The notes under the pieces were generated by a model. It saw only the letters and a program-made list of their open reading frames with translations. It searched no databases and had not been told where the DNA came from. A stretch of 64,000 bases of DNA from Torreya grandis. Taxonomy: Eukaryota; Streptophyta; Pinopsida; Cupressales; Taxaceae. Every line of letters begins with the position of its first letter. Position 1 is the first letter of the stretch. The position numbers were made by a program, and so were the translations under genes. This document shows positions 51,383-61,100 of this stretch, one piece after another. Where the stretch lies: positions 15,356,501 through 15,420,500 of the forward strand of contig JARHVA010000001.1 in assembly GCA_037957365.1 (NCBI GenBank), in the 5' to 3' direction.

Positions 51383-51387
51383 CATAG
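51383..51387 (+). repeat. Left target-site duplication of Copia element (CATAG)
   Basis: CATAG directly precedes the LTR start TGTTGTAGTG and is repeated at 55308-55312 after the 3' LTR. This gives exact element boundaries. Confidence 0.92.
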
Positions 51388-52115
51388 TGTTGTAGTGTGG
51401 AGCTAAAAGCTTCAACTGCTTGCAGACACTAAAAGGAAGGATGCTGAAGAACCAGAGCCACCGGCGTCGGTAGTATGACCGACGTTGGTTACAGGCAGTG
51501 GAGAAGGAGACCGGCGACGGCAGGTAGTCGGCCGACGTCGGCAGCACCAGACTAGCAGAGACCGGTGTCAGTCACCTGTGCGGTCCAGAACTGTTCGTTG
51601 CACGAACAGTTAGTTAGTTGAACCGAGTGTTTGCATGCTAAGGGGCTAATTTAAGTCGCCGATTGTGTGTCTAATTTTAGTAGTTAGAATTCTATTTTTG
51701 TAAGCATGGAATCTTATTTATAGACTCATAAGGCATGTATTGTAATTGAATTCTAAGGCAAGTAAAGGCATTGAAGCTAGCAAGGTCAAGGAGATCTACA
51801 GGTGTAAGGTCAAGGAGATCAGCTGAAGCATTCAAGGAGGGATAGCAACTCAGGATTTAGAGTTGTGTTGAGCAAGAGAGAGAGGGAAGAAGGTCTTGAG
51901 GTGTGGCAAGCCTTTGAGGTGAAGGAAGAAGTGGCATCTTCCTTATTATATTTTCTTCTAGTAATATCTAATACAAAGAGTGTGTATTGTCTCTCAAATT
52001 CTTTGTTGTCTCATGTTTCTAGCTACTTTATCATTCTGGTATAATTTCGTGTTTAATTGCATATAAGAAAGTAATCAATTGTGCTCTAATTGGTAGAGCT
52101 ACAGATCCCCTGACA
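51388..52115 (+). repeat. 5' LTR of Copia element
   Basis: Starts TGTTGTAGTGTGG, ends CCCCTGACA. It is GC-richer than its surroundings at 51455-51600, where five ACCGACGTCGGT-like near-palindromes lie (starts at 51460, 51478, 51510, 51531, 51561). TATTTATAG near 51716 could be the TATA region. Confidence 0.93.
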
Positions 52116-52117
52116 AG

Positions 52118-52129
52118 TGGTATCAGAGC
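52118..52129 (+). promoter_or_regulatory. Primer-binding site (initiator tRNA-Met)
   Basis: TGGTATCAGAGC, two bases after the LTR end. It is the standard primer site of plant Copia elements. Confidence 0.93.
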
Positions 52130-52207
52130 TATGGTTTGCAGGAAGCAGGGTATTGTTTTTGATTACAGGTCATTCACAGGGTTTTCTGATTGAGTGGGAG
52201 TTCAGCA

Positions 52208-53041
52208 ATGGCAGAAGAAAGTAGACTACGGATGGAGAAGTTTAATGGCAAGAATTATCAACACTGGAGGATGCAGATTGAGGACTATCTGTATCAGAAG
52301 GATCTGTACTTACTGTTGGGTGGGGTTGCATGCAAGCCCACAGATATGAAGGATGAAGAATGGAACGTTCTTGATCGGAAGGCTCTAGGTTCCATAAGGT
52401 TGAGCCTTGCATCGTCTGTGATTTCCAACTTATCACAGTGCAAGACAACGGAAGAGTTGATAAAGTCCTTGGCAAATTTATACGAAAAGCCCTCGGTTTC
52501 TAATAAGGTATATCTTATGAAGCAGCTATTTACTTTGCAAATGCAGGAAGGTGGATCGGTACATACTCATCTCAGTGATTTCCATGGTTTGGTAAACCAA
52601 CTAGCTTCAGTCAATATTGTTTTGGATGATGAGGTAAAGGCTCTCTTGATTTTATGTTCTTTGCCTGAAAGTTGGGACGGTATGGTTATGGCAGTAAGTA
52701 ATTCTGCATCTGCTTCTAAAATCTTAAAAGTTGATGATGTTGTGAGTGTGATCTTGAACGAAGAAATACGCAAGAGAAGCACAGGTGAATCATCAGGGAA
52801 TGCTCTAAGTGCAGAAAGCAGGGAAAGGCAAAGGGAGAAGGTTGAGCAAGAGAAATCAAGGTCAGGAAGGAGATCCGAGTCCAAAGGTATTACCTGCTGG
52901 TTTTGTGGAAAGAAAGGACATACAAAGGAGTGTTGGTTGAGAGATAAAGAGAATCAACATGCAGGTATGGGAGAAGCAAAGGATGCAAATATTGTGATGC
53001 AGGATGCTCTCATACTTTCTTCAGATAGTCAGGTAGGATAA
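52208..53041 (+). CDS. Copia gag (UBN2-type) with zinc knuckle
   Basis: Open frame of 277 codons; the first ATG is 52208 (MAEESRLRMEKFNGKNY). It encodes the capsid/nucleocapsid protein. The N-terminal part has the Copia gag pattern: KFNGKNYQHWRMQIEDYL, ALGSIRLSLASSV, YEKPSVSNKVYLMKQLFTLQM, HLSDFHGLVNQL, LLILCSLPESWDGMV. Near 52889-52927 follows a CX2CX4HX4C knuckle (CWFCGKKGHTKEC). The frame ends in TAA at 53039, and the next codons continue in the same frame into protease. The stop may therefore be a mutation in an original gag-pol frame. It could still supply particle protein in trans or cis. Confidence 0.9.
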   Translation: MAEESRLRMEKFNGKNYQHWRMQIEDYLYQKDLYLLLGGVACKPTDMKDEEWNVLDRKALGSIRLSLASSVISNLSQCKTTEELIKSLANLYEKPSVSNKVYLMKQLFTLQMQEGGSVHTHLSDFHGLVNQLASVNIVLDDEVKALLILCSLPESWDGMVMAVSNSASASKILKVDDVVSVILNEEIRKRSTGESSGNALSAESRERQREKVEQEKSRSGRRSESKGITCWFCGKKGHTKECWLRDKENQHAGMGEAKDANIVMQDALILSSDSQVG

Positions 53042-53470
53042 TGGATTTTAGATTTTGGTTCATCTTTTCATGCATCCCCAAACAGAGATTTGTTCTACGA
53101 GTATGAACAAGGAGACTTTGGAGTTCTTTATTTAGGGGATGGTACGCCTTGTCAGATAGTTGGCAAAGGATAAGTGCAGCTGAGATTGCAGATTGACAAC
53201 ACGTGGGTGTTGAAAGAGGTCATGCATGTTCCGATTCTGAAGCAGAGTCTGATTTCTGTAGGAAGGTTGGGAGATGAGGGATGCACAATAATCCTCACAG
53301 CGGATTCTTGAAAGGTTACCAAGGGAGCACTTGTTCTAGCAAGAGGTAAGAAAGTAGATATTCTTTATCTGTCTACTTGCATTACTGATTCTACTTCTGG
53401 TGTAGATTCGAAGATGTGGCCTAATAGGCTTGGTCACAAGAATAAGAAGGGAATGGAAGTTCTTGATTCA
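53042..53470 (+). pseudogene. Copia protease and pre-integrase remnant
   Basis: Same frame as gag after the stop. It begins WILDFGSSFHASP, where Copia proteases have W-D-S-G-(A/S)-(S/T); here S is replaced by F, so the active site is changed. Then come YLGDGTPCQIVGKG, VMHVPILKQSLISVGRL, and the pre-integrase block RLGHKNKKGMEVLDSKG (to about 53476). Two more stops occur near 53171 and 53309. The integrase core that should follow is missing. Confidence 0.85.
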
Positions 53471-54561
53471 AAAGGTATGTGCACAAATACAGTTCAGTGC
53501 AGAAAGAAAAAATTTGATACCTTTGACAGGAACAAAGAAGCCTTGGTGTTTATGGAGGAGATGAAGGACAGAGATCAGTCACAGGGGCTGAATAAATCTG
53601 AGCAGGGTAGCATGGACAGAGGTTTGATCCAAGAAGAGCTCGTGGATGAAAATTTCATCACTTACAAGAACACACAGACACCGATGTCGGTAGCTTGGCA
53701 CCGACGTCAGTCATCCAGATATCGACATCAGTCATGTGCAGACCAGCAGGGTCGATAGGTCGGACAGGAGAAGTCTGATGTCGGTCACAAGGATCGACGT
53801 CGGCGGGAGGGACACCAGCGTCGGCCAGGGAAACGACGTCGGTAATCAGGGTCAGTGCAGGGAACCGACATCGGTCGGAAGCAGACTGGGAGATGGCCTA
53901 GATTGGTCACTGGAACGGATGTTGGGTGAATTACTAAGTCTCAAACACCCATGTAGAGGTCAGAAAAGGTATGTGAACCTCATATTCATTGTTCACCTTC
54001 TTTATATTGCTTACTGATAGTCATGAACTAGGAAGACGGAAGAAGCAATGCAGGTAGAATCCAGAAACAGTGGGAGCTTGGCATGGATGAGGAGTGTGAG
54101 TCCTTGGAGAACCAAACAGGTATTTGTTGGTAGTGTTGTCAACTGGAAGAAAGCACTGGATAGAGGGATGGATTCCCGTTTTAGAGAAGAGAGTGGATGG
54201 ATACATGAGACAGAAGGCTATGGTATATGGTCTTGATTATGCTGCAGAACAATGGAGGTTTGACCATTGTATTTTATCTTTACCAGGTTGGATAATATTA
54301 GCTACATTATCCTGTTACTGTATTGTGTTACTTGTTGCAGGGTTTCATATACAGGGAGTTTTCTGAGCTAAGGGTAGAGTTGGTTCAGAAGCATGTCATG
54401 GAGAATTTGGGAGTAGCAAAATTCTTGTGGCATAAGTGACAGGTATTGCATCACAAATTTACGTGGTGGTTGGTCTTCAAGAGTGACATTGAAGAGGGAT
54501 ACAGAGCTTAAGAAACAAAATAGATGGTGTATAGGTACAGGTACAAGTTGTAGATATTTAT
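53471..54561 (+). other. Rearranged Copia interior without integrase, RT or RNase H
   Basis: No enzyme motif is readable. An open frame at 53414-53758 runs from the pre-integrase block into acidic sequence and then into the near-palindrome array. This marks the place where most of pol was lost or replaced. Confidence 0.6.
53680..53875. repeat. Array of ACCGACGTCGGT-like near-palindromes
   Basis: Eight copies of a 12-bp near-palindrome start at 53680, 53700, 53721, 53774, 53793, 53814, 53832 and 53864, mostly 18-33 bp apart. Examples are ACCGATGTCGGT, ACCGACGTCAGT and ACCGACATCGGT. The same motif occurs about five times in each LTR. Each has a central ACGT or close variant. This patch is much richer in CpG than the rest of the window. 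Confidence 0.8.
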
Positions 54562-54576
54562 CTCCAAGTGGGAGAT
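54562..54576 (+). promoter_or_regulatory. Polypurine tract of Copia element
   Basis: CTCCAAGTGGGAGAT directly precedes the 3' LTR start TGTTGTAGTG. It is typical for plant Copia elements. Confidence 0.88.
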
Positions 54577-55307
54577 TGTTGTAGTGTGGAGCTAAAAGCT
54601 TCAACTGCTTGCAGACACTAGAAGGAAGGATGCTGAAGAACCAGAGCCACCGGCATCGACAGTATGACCGACGTCGGTTACAAGCAGTGGAGAAGGAGAC
54701 CGGCGACGACAGGTAGTCGACTGACGTCGGCAGCACCAGACTAGCAGAGACTGGCGTCGGTCGCCTGTGCGATCCAGAACTGTTCGTTGCACGAACAGTT
54801 AGTTAGTTGAACCGAGTGTTTGCATGCTAAGGGGCAAATTTAAGTCGTCGACTGTGTGTCTAATTTTAGTAGTTAGAGTTCTATTTTTGTAAGCATGGGA
54901 TCTTATTTATAGACCCATAAGGCATGTATTGTAATTGAATTCTAAGGCAAGTAAAGGCATTGAAGCTAGCAAGGTCAAGGAGATCTACAGGTGTAAGGTC
55001 AAGGAGATCAGCTGAAGCATTCAAGGAGGGATAGCAACTCAGGCTTTAGAGTTGTTGTGTTGAGCAAGAGAGAGAGGGAAGAAGGTCTTGAGGTGTGGCA
55101 AGCCTTTGAGGTGGAGGAAGAAGTGGCATCTTTCTTATTGTATTTTCTTCTAGTAATATCTAATACAAAGAGTGTGTATTGTCTCTCAAATTCTTTGTTG
55201 TCTCATGTTTCTAGCTACTTTATCATTCTGATATAATTCCGTGTTTAATTGCATATAAAAAAGTAATCAATTGTCCTCTAATTGGTAGAGCTACAGATCC
55301 CCTGACA
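54577..55307 (+). repeat. 3' LTR of Copia element
   Basis: Partner of 51388-52115. About 28 substitutions, at least 24 of them transitions, plus one 3-bp gap. Many changes fall at CG sites in the near-palindrome cluster. Confidence 0.93.
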
Positions 55308-55312
55308 CATAG
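55308..55312 (+). repeat. Right target-site duplication of Copia element (CATAG)
   Basis: Identical to 51383-51387. Confidence 0.92.
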
Positions 55313-55389
55313 AAAAAGTATGCACTAATACAAGTGCCATTGTTCAAATTATGTTTTGATTAAAAAAACTCTCTAACCCCTATGAATAC

Positions 55390-55600
55390 GGAGTAGTGCT
55401 AGGCCATTTAGTGACACAAAACTTCAAATGCAATACTAATTTATTTGATCTTGAACCCCATGATTAGAAGGTGGATCCTATATAGTCTTATTAGGAGTAA
55501 TGTTAGGCCATTAAATGATACAAAAATTTAATCGCACTACTTATTTAACTGATCTTGACCCTTAAAATGGATGGGGGTGCCTATATTAGGTTCATGTAGG
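55390..55600. repeat. Tandem duplication, two units of about 104 bp
   Basis: GGAGTA-TG-TAGGCCATT-A-TGA-ACAAAA...GATCTTGA-CC occurs at 55390 and again at 55494. The units are diverged (roughly 75-80% alike). Confidence 0.6.
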
Positions 55601-58600
55601 GTGAATCAACTAATGCAAATGGACTTATAGATTCAAAATATTACCTTCGATACCATCAATGTCACATTTATGCCAACTTCAAAATTAAAAAATATATATA
55701 ATAACATATGCATGAACAATGTTCATTCCCCATAATTTGATTCAATGGGTAATAATGTGTGATATAGAATGACTTAATTTTTCATTCAATCTAATCAATT
55801 TGATGACTTGTAAATTCTTGAAATATGTAACCTGTAAAATGTCTACATTTACATTACATATGCTCCTAAAATATGTCTCAATATATAAATATTTGTCTCA
55901 TAATTTGAACCAAACTAATAATCTGAACCAATATGTAATTTGTCTAAAAATCTAAATAATCTATGCATGGAGGCTTAAATCTCCATGAAAATCCCATTGA
56001 TATGCTCCCCTTTTAACGTGAGTAATGTAGACTGTAGATTAATTATTTTAAAAGAATAAAGTTAGCTACATTATGCTATATAGAAATATATAATCATTAA
56101 AAAGCATGAGATAACATGTGGATAATATGTCATCATAGTAATGAGTAGATGACCAAATCATATATGAAATATGTAGTGTAATACACACAAGTGTCTTGTC
56201 AAGATAGATATAACAATTGAGCATGTAATAGTAACCATCATTGATATAAGTACTAGATAAAAAAACTATGCAAGAAGGTGCATGATATGGATCATAACAC
56301 CACATAAAAAGTAAAGTCTATGATATGGATCACAACACTAAAAAATCCATATATAATCCTAGATGTATACACTTATAAGCACACAATGTCATGACCATGA
56401 CACACAATATGACTCAATTTCACACACGATAAAATCCACACACAATGGACAACTAAATTACAAAAAGTTAAAATTTCATAAAATAAGAAATCAATCAATC
56501 AAAAATCATAAAAGAAGGCAACGGCCCAAAGAAAGAATCATATAATGAAAAACATGATAAAAAAAAGTATTAGGAGAAGGTAAGGGCCAAAGAAAAAGGA
56601 ATCCAATAATACACTAAATCAAGAAATTTTTATATGCTAAGGCAAGTGTCAACAAAGCATATTCAAATATTAGCCTATAGGAAATGAATTAACAACAATA
56701 AAGTGTAAAACAAGTCAAACTAGTATACACCGTTAATTTATGTCAATGTTACAACATAGCAAAATAACATATCCATGAAATGTATCACTGTAACAAAATA
56801 AACAAGAGAAACACATATAAGAAATAAATGTATCTTAACATGATAAATGGAAATGTCATAAAAACATATAACATGCAATAATGTAACTTATAGAATGAGA
56901 TGGCCCAAGCATTGAAATGACCCCTAGGTATATGAATGTCCGGCATCTGTGCATCCACATATCATGTATAACCTTATGTCCTACATCTTAATCATATTGA
57001 TTTAACTTTTTAAGACTTAATAGATGTAAATCTTAAATTTTTAAAGGGATGAGTAAAGAGGGTAAATATAGATAAATATTAAAATTAGCTAACTAAATTA
57101 ATTTACTCAAAATAACGAGTGTAAGGAGAAAATTCACTTATTTGGAGTAAAGCTTGTGTCGTTGGGTGGTGATGATGCTGAAATAGGTTAGAAAGATAGC
57201 CTAGAGCCATTGGGTTCTAGAACTAAAGATCAGATTGCCTGAGGACAATAACATGGTCAATTGGACCTTAGCACACTACGTTATTGGTAAAGGCACCATG
57301 GTAATTTCTTTTTGTCTACAAGGGGATTGAGATTCCTAGGGATGCTATGAGAGGTCTTATGGATTCTTTAAATGTGTTCAAAAACTCTTGATCATTATTT
57401 TTCGCCACTGCTTGGATGATTTTCCTTCAAAACTCTAATGAACACTTGCACACATGAGATAACAATGGAATTAAATACAAATAAAATGGGAAAATATGGG
57501 TTGTGGGATATTACTATTTCACTATACAAAACCTTTGTTATTATAATTAATGCCTACATTAACTTTAATAATAGGGATCTTAGATGGCATGTAGTTCTCC
57601 CTTAAGGAATGTGTATAATCAACGTGCAGGCTATGCTAGAATGACTTTTATCTAGTCCCTTCTTTGATCAAGCATACAGATCTAGATGTGATGTTAAGTA
57701 ATATACAAAGTGTTGAGTTATAATATTGAATGATTTTCATGTAATTATGTGCCAAAGTGGTAAGTGTTAGATGTAGAATGCCTTGTGATGATCTTTATAT
57801 AGATTGAACTTTAATTTGAATGTAAGATGCTTGTTCATAGGTTGACAAGGTGAAAAGATAGATAAAATCATAACAAGAGACTCAAATAAGGGAAAGGACC
57901 CAAAATGAGCTAAAAATGTGACCATTGGACAATAGCACTGAAGTGGATACTAGTATAGTCCGTTATTGTTTAGGGTTGCAATATTATCCTATAGTCAAAA
58001 AACTAGGAAGTGACTATGACAAATAGGCTAGGGGGGCTATGACTATGATATCATGACATAAGACCATTGAGAGTGCAACAAGTAGTGAAAATAATTTATA
58101 ATAAGGACCTAAAATACCAAAGTGACCATGCAAACAAGATCTTCATTCAATGTTAAGAACTTCCTGTGAAAGAATTATAAAAGACATAGTAATTGTGTTG
58201 CTTGACCAAATTAGGGTGTGTACACATATATACTATGAAATTCATGTGTGTAACGATAAATGATATGTAATTTACCAAAAAAGTGATAAATAAATAAAGT
58301 GAATATTTTTAAACTAGCAAATATGTCATGCTTAGGTCCTGATGTTTCATTTTTGGAATATTTTACTTATTTTAATGAATTTTTGAATATTTAGAACACA
58401 TTTAAAGAATAAAATAAGTCCAATTGGAAAGGATTCAAAATAGAATAAAGGAAGGAATCCAACCAATTCATAGCATATGTCAAGGCATAATGTGCATCAA
58501 GTGTAACAACAAGGCCATGTGGAGGGAGTGAAGGCGAGTAATATGGCACCATTGTATAAGTGCATCATAACATCATAGTTGAAGAGAGTATATGGGAATT

Positions 58601-59246
58601 GGAGGGGGATGATGATGAATTAATTTATATGATCATATAATATGTAGATATAAATGTATTCAATATCATATAATATGTAGATATAAATGTATGTGATCAT
58701 GTAAGCTCAATAAAATCCATAACATGTATAGATAGTCAATATGTATGAGTAATAAAGTAGTATGCCAAAAATTATTTATACTGGAATGAAATCGATATAG
58801 AGGATGCATCATAATAGAATAGATGTCATAGATATATAGATTAGGATTCACAAACAAAAGGCAAGGGCAAAGAGAAATAAAAAGTGAAGCTAAGGGATAA
58901 AATAATAATTAATGAAAAAACATATATACACATGTGTCAAGATAGAATATTTAGTGAAGAAAACATCAAGAAGCTATGTATAAAAAAATATGTTTCAACT
59001 AACCAATAATCTAATCTATAGGATACTCATATGTAGATTATATATCACTCAACCACCATTTATCTATATTCTCTATTGAGTCCTATATTGTAATAGTAAT
59101 TTGGTTTTCTTCTTCATCACTTTAATACCAGTTTTCAATACATCATGATTATTATAGTCATCTCCTTCATCTTGTAATTTTAACATGTCATTCCCATCAT
59201 TTATTGTGTTTGTAGTAGGATGTGCATAACCAACTGCACTATATTA
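55601..59246. other. Unassigned AT-rich stretch
   Basis: No coding region or RNA gene recognised. A 28-bp segment (ATCATATAATATGTAGATAT...) is repeated at 58632 and 58665. Confidence 0.4.
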
Positions 59247-59820
59247 TCAAATTGGTTTATTGGATGTCTTTTTCCCTTCAATATGTTCATTTTCATTAAT
59301 ACTGTGCACCTCTTTTATGATTACATTATATTTAATTGCTTGAGTATTAGTTGAAAAAATGTTTTCCTCTTTTTTTTCATGTTTTAAATATGCTTCCTCA
59401 CTTGGAATGGTAATAGTCCTACATTCATGGTTACATGTAACATATTCGTGATTCATACCAAGTTTTGTCCCCATTGCTCTTAGACATGACCTTCCTAGTA
59501 TAAAATTAGATTGATCCAAAGTAGGGTCAATGTGAAATATAAGAGAACAAGTTTTAAGACTAAGAGTTACCAAAAACTTAATAGATCCAATATATTGCTT
59601 GGGTTCAACAATCTTATCCACATGTTTAATGCCATATCTAAAATATTTGAGAAGTGTCAAGATACATACATTAATTTCATAAAGAGTTGTAATCTCAACG
59701 TTGGTACATTTCTTGCCATCTGTGTAAGGGATAAAAATCAAAGGCTCTAAATATGAGGAATACTTTTTAGTTATCTCATGTGAAACTACACTTGTGACAT
59801 TAGCCTTTTTAGATAAGTAT
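59247..59820 (-). pseudogene. Ty3-type protease remnant, minus strand
   Basis: An open minus-strand frame from 59741 to 59247 (164 codons) contains FLVTLSLKTCSLIFHIDPTLDQSNFILGRSCLRAMGTKLGMNHEYV. This is the C-terminal part of a retropepsin (N.ILGR.WL...G...S..H). The N-terminal catalytic D(S/T)G part is not readable. It lies downstream of the gag remnant on the same strand, as expected for gag-protease order. Confidence 0.65.
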
Positions 59821-60119
59821 TTATTTTAGAATTATTTCTTAAGAACCTCTTTTTTATTTAAATCTGATTTCTTAATTTCCTCTTTCCTAGGTAGACTTTC
59901 TTGTTTATCTTATGTTTATTTTTACAACATTTTCTTTTTGTAACTTTTCTTGTTGCAAAATTTCTTTTTCCAATTGTTTCCTATATAACTTTTATTTTTC
60001 CAATTGTTCCTCATATAATTTTTATTTGTTTTCAATTGTTATTTATGTAACTTTTCCTTTTCTAATTGTTCTTTAAAAGATATAACATTAGTTTGAGTAG
60101 GTTATTTAATTATAGGTGT

Positions 60120-60790
60120 ATTTCAAACTAATAATACTTCTATGAATGTATCTAATGTAAGATCCCCACTATCAATAATATTTTGTATTTTTTCCTTCAA
60201 ATCCAAACATTTATTTGTATGATGCCCATGTATTATATGATAAAGACAATAGCATTTATATTTACTTAAAGGATGTATATGAGACAATGTGATTAACTAG
60301 TTTTTGAAACATATCTCTTAGAGCTTCACTTGGTTTCTTATTAATCTTATCCAAAATTTAGATGTATTATTTCTGAACCCATACTTGAAATGAAATATTT
60401 TAAGGCACAAAATTATTTAATGGAGAGGCAAAGTTATAATTGACACTAGCATACTCAAGATTCTTGCCATGTGTGATCTTATATTCAAGTGATGTAACCT
60501 TTAGACACATTTAATTTTAGAATACCTCTATAGACTTTCTCAAAGCAACTATCTAATATAGAATAACCTCATTAGCCACACTACTTCCCATATGTTGGGA
60601 AGATTCAATGCTCATATAATATTCACTAGGAGGATGCACCCTACCTCTTGGGATAGTGATATCAAGGACTTCCATAACCAAGGGATGGTAGCTATAAAAC
60701 CCTTGAGGTTTCTTTCTAGGGAAAACTCAAATATGAGCCCCACTACTAAATAAATCTAAAATTCTTCAAAAAACAAGAATAAAACCATGT
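60120..60790 (-). pseudogene. Ty3-type gag remnant with finger motif, minus strand
   Basis: Minus strand, read downwards. A capsid part near 60700-60640 (FIATIPWLWKSLISLSQEV) is followed by broken sequence, then LDKINKKPSEALREMFQKLVNHI (60350-60290) and the nucleocapsid-like block CYCLYHIIHGHHTNKCLDLKEKIQNIIDSGDL (60255-60165). This matches the C...H...GH.T..C..LK..IQ..ID.G pattern of Tat-type gag. Stops and the tandem duplication show it is dead. No RT follows. Confidence 0.7.
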
Positions 60791-60791
60791 A

Positions 60792-60854
<63 letters not shown>

Positions 60855-61010
60855 TGCACCCTACCTCTTGGGATAGTGATATCAAGGACTTCCATAACCG
60901 AGGGATGGTAGCTATAAAACCCTTGAGGTTTCTTTCTAGGGAAAACTCAAATATAAGCCCCACTACTAAATAAATCTAAAATTCTTCAAAAAACAAGAAT
61001 AAAACCATGT
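60633..61010. repeat. Recent tandem duplication (220-bp period) around a microsatellite
   Basis: 60633-60790 and 60853-61010 are 158-bp copies that differ at only about two positions (CAAGG/CGAGG and ATGAG/ATAAG). Between them lies (TG)n(AG)n. The second copy also runs into a (GT)n tract. The duplication breakpoints therefore sit at the dinucleotide repeat. Confidence 0.9.
60791..60854. repeat. (TG)n(AG)n microsatellite
   Basis: About 21 TG units followed by about 10 AG units. Confidence 0.95.
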
Positions 61011-61034
61011 GTGTGTGTGTGTGTGTGTGTGTGT

Positions 61035-61093
<59 letters not shown>
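61007..61093. repeat. (GT)n-ACAT-(AC)n inverted microsatellite
   Basis: About 13 GT units, a short ACAT junction, then about 28 AC units and ATATATGTATGTATGT. The two arms are complementary, so the sequence can fold into a hairpin. Frames through it are artefacts. Confidence 0.95.

Positions 61094-61100
<7 letters not shown>

Larger units (their letters stand above)
51388..55307 (+). mobile_element. Non-autonomous Copia LTR retrotransposon, 3.9 kb
   Basis: Complete ends: LTRs of 728 and 731 bp, both TG...CA, 5-bp target duplications, a primer-binding site for initiator tRNA-Met and a polypurine tract. The 2.46-kb interior has gag, the start of the protease and a pre-integrase block, but no integrase core, RT or RNase H. 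Mobility would need enzymes from another element. The LTRs differ at about 28 sites plus one 3-bp gap (about 4%), with transitions far more common than transversions. It is the youngest insertion I can date relatively in the window. Confidence 0.93.

Noticed and set aside
52089..52115. tRNA-like D-arm words (TTGGTAGAGCTACAGA) at the end of the Copia LTR
   Set aside because: No matching anticodon or T arm, and the segment is the LTR end shared by both LTRs.
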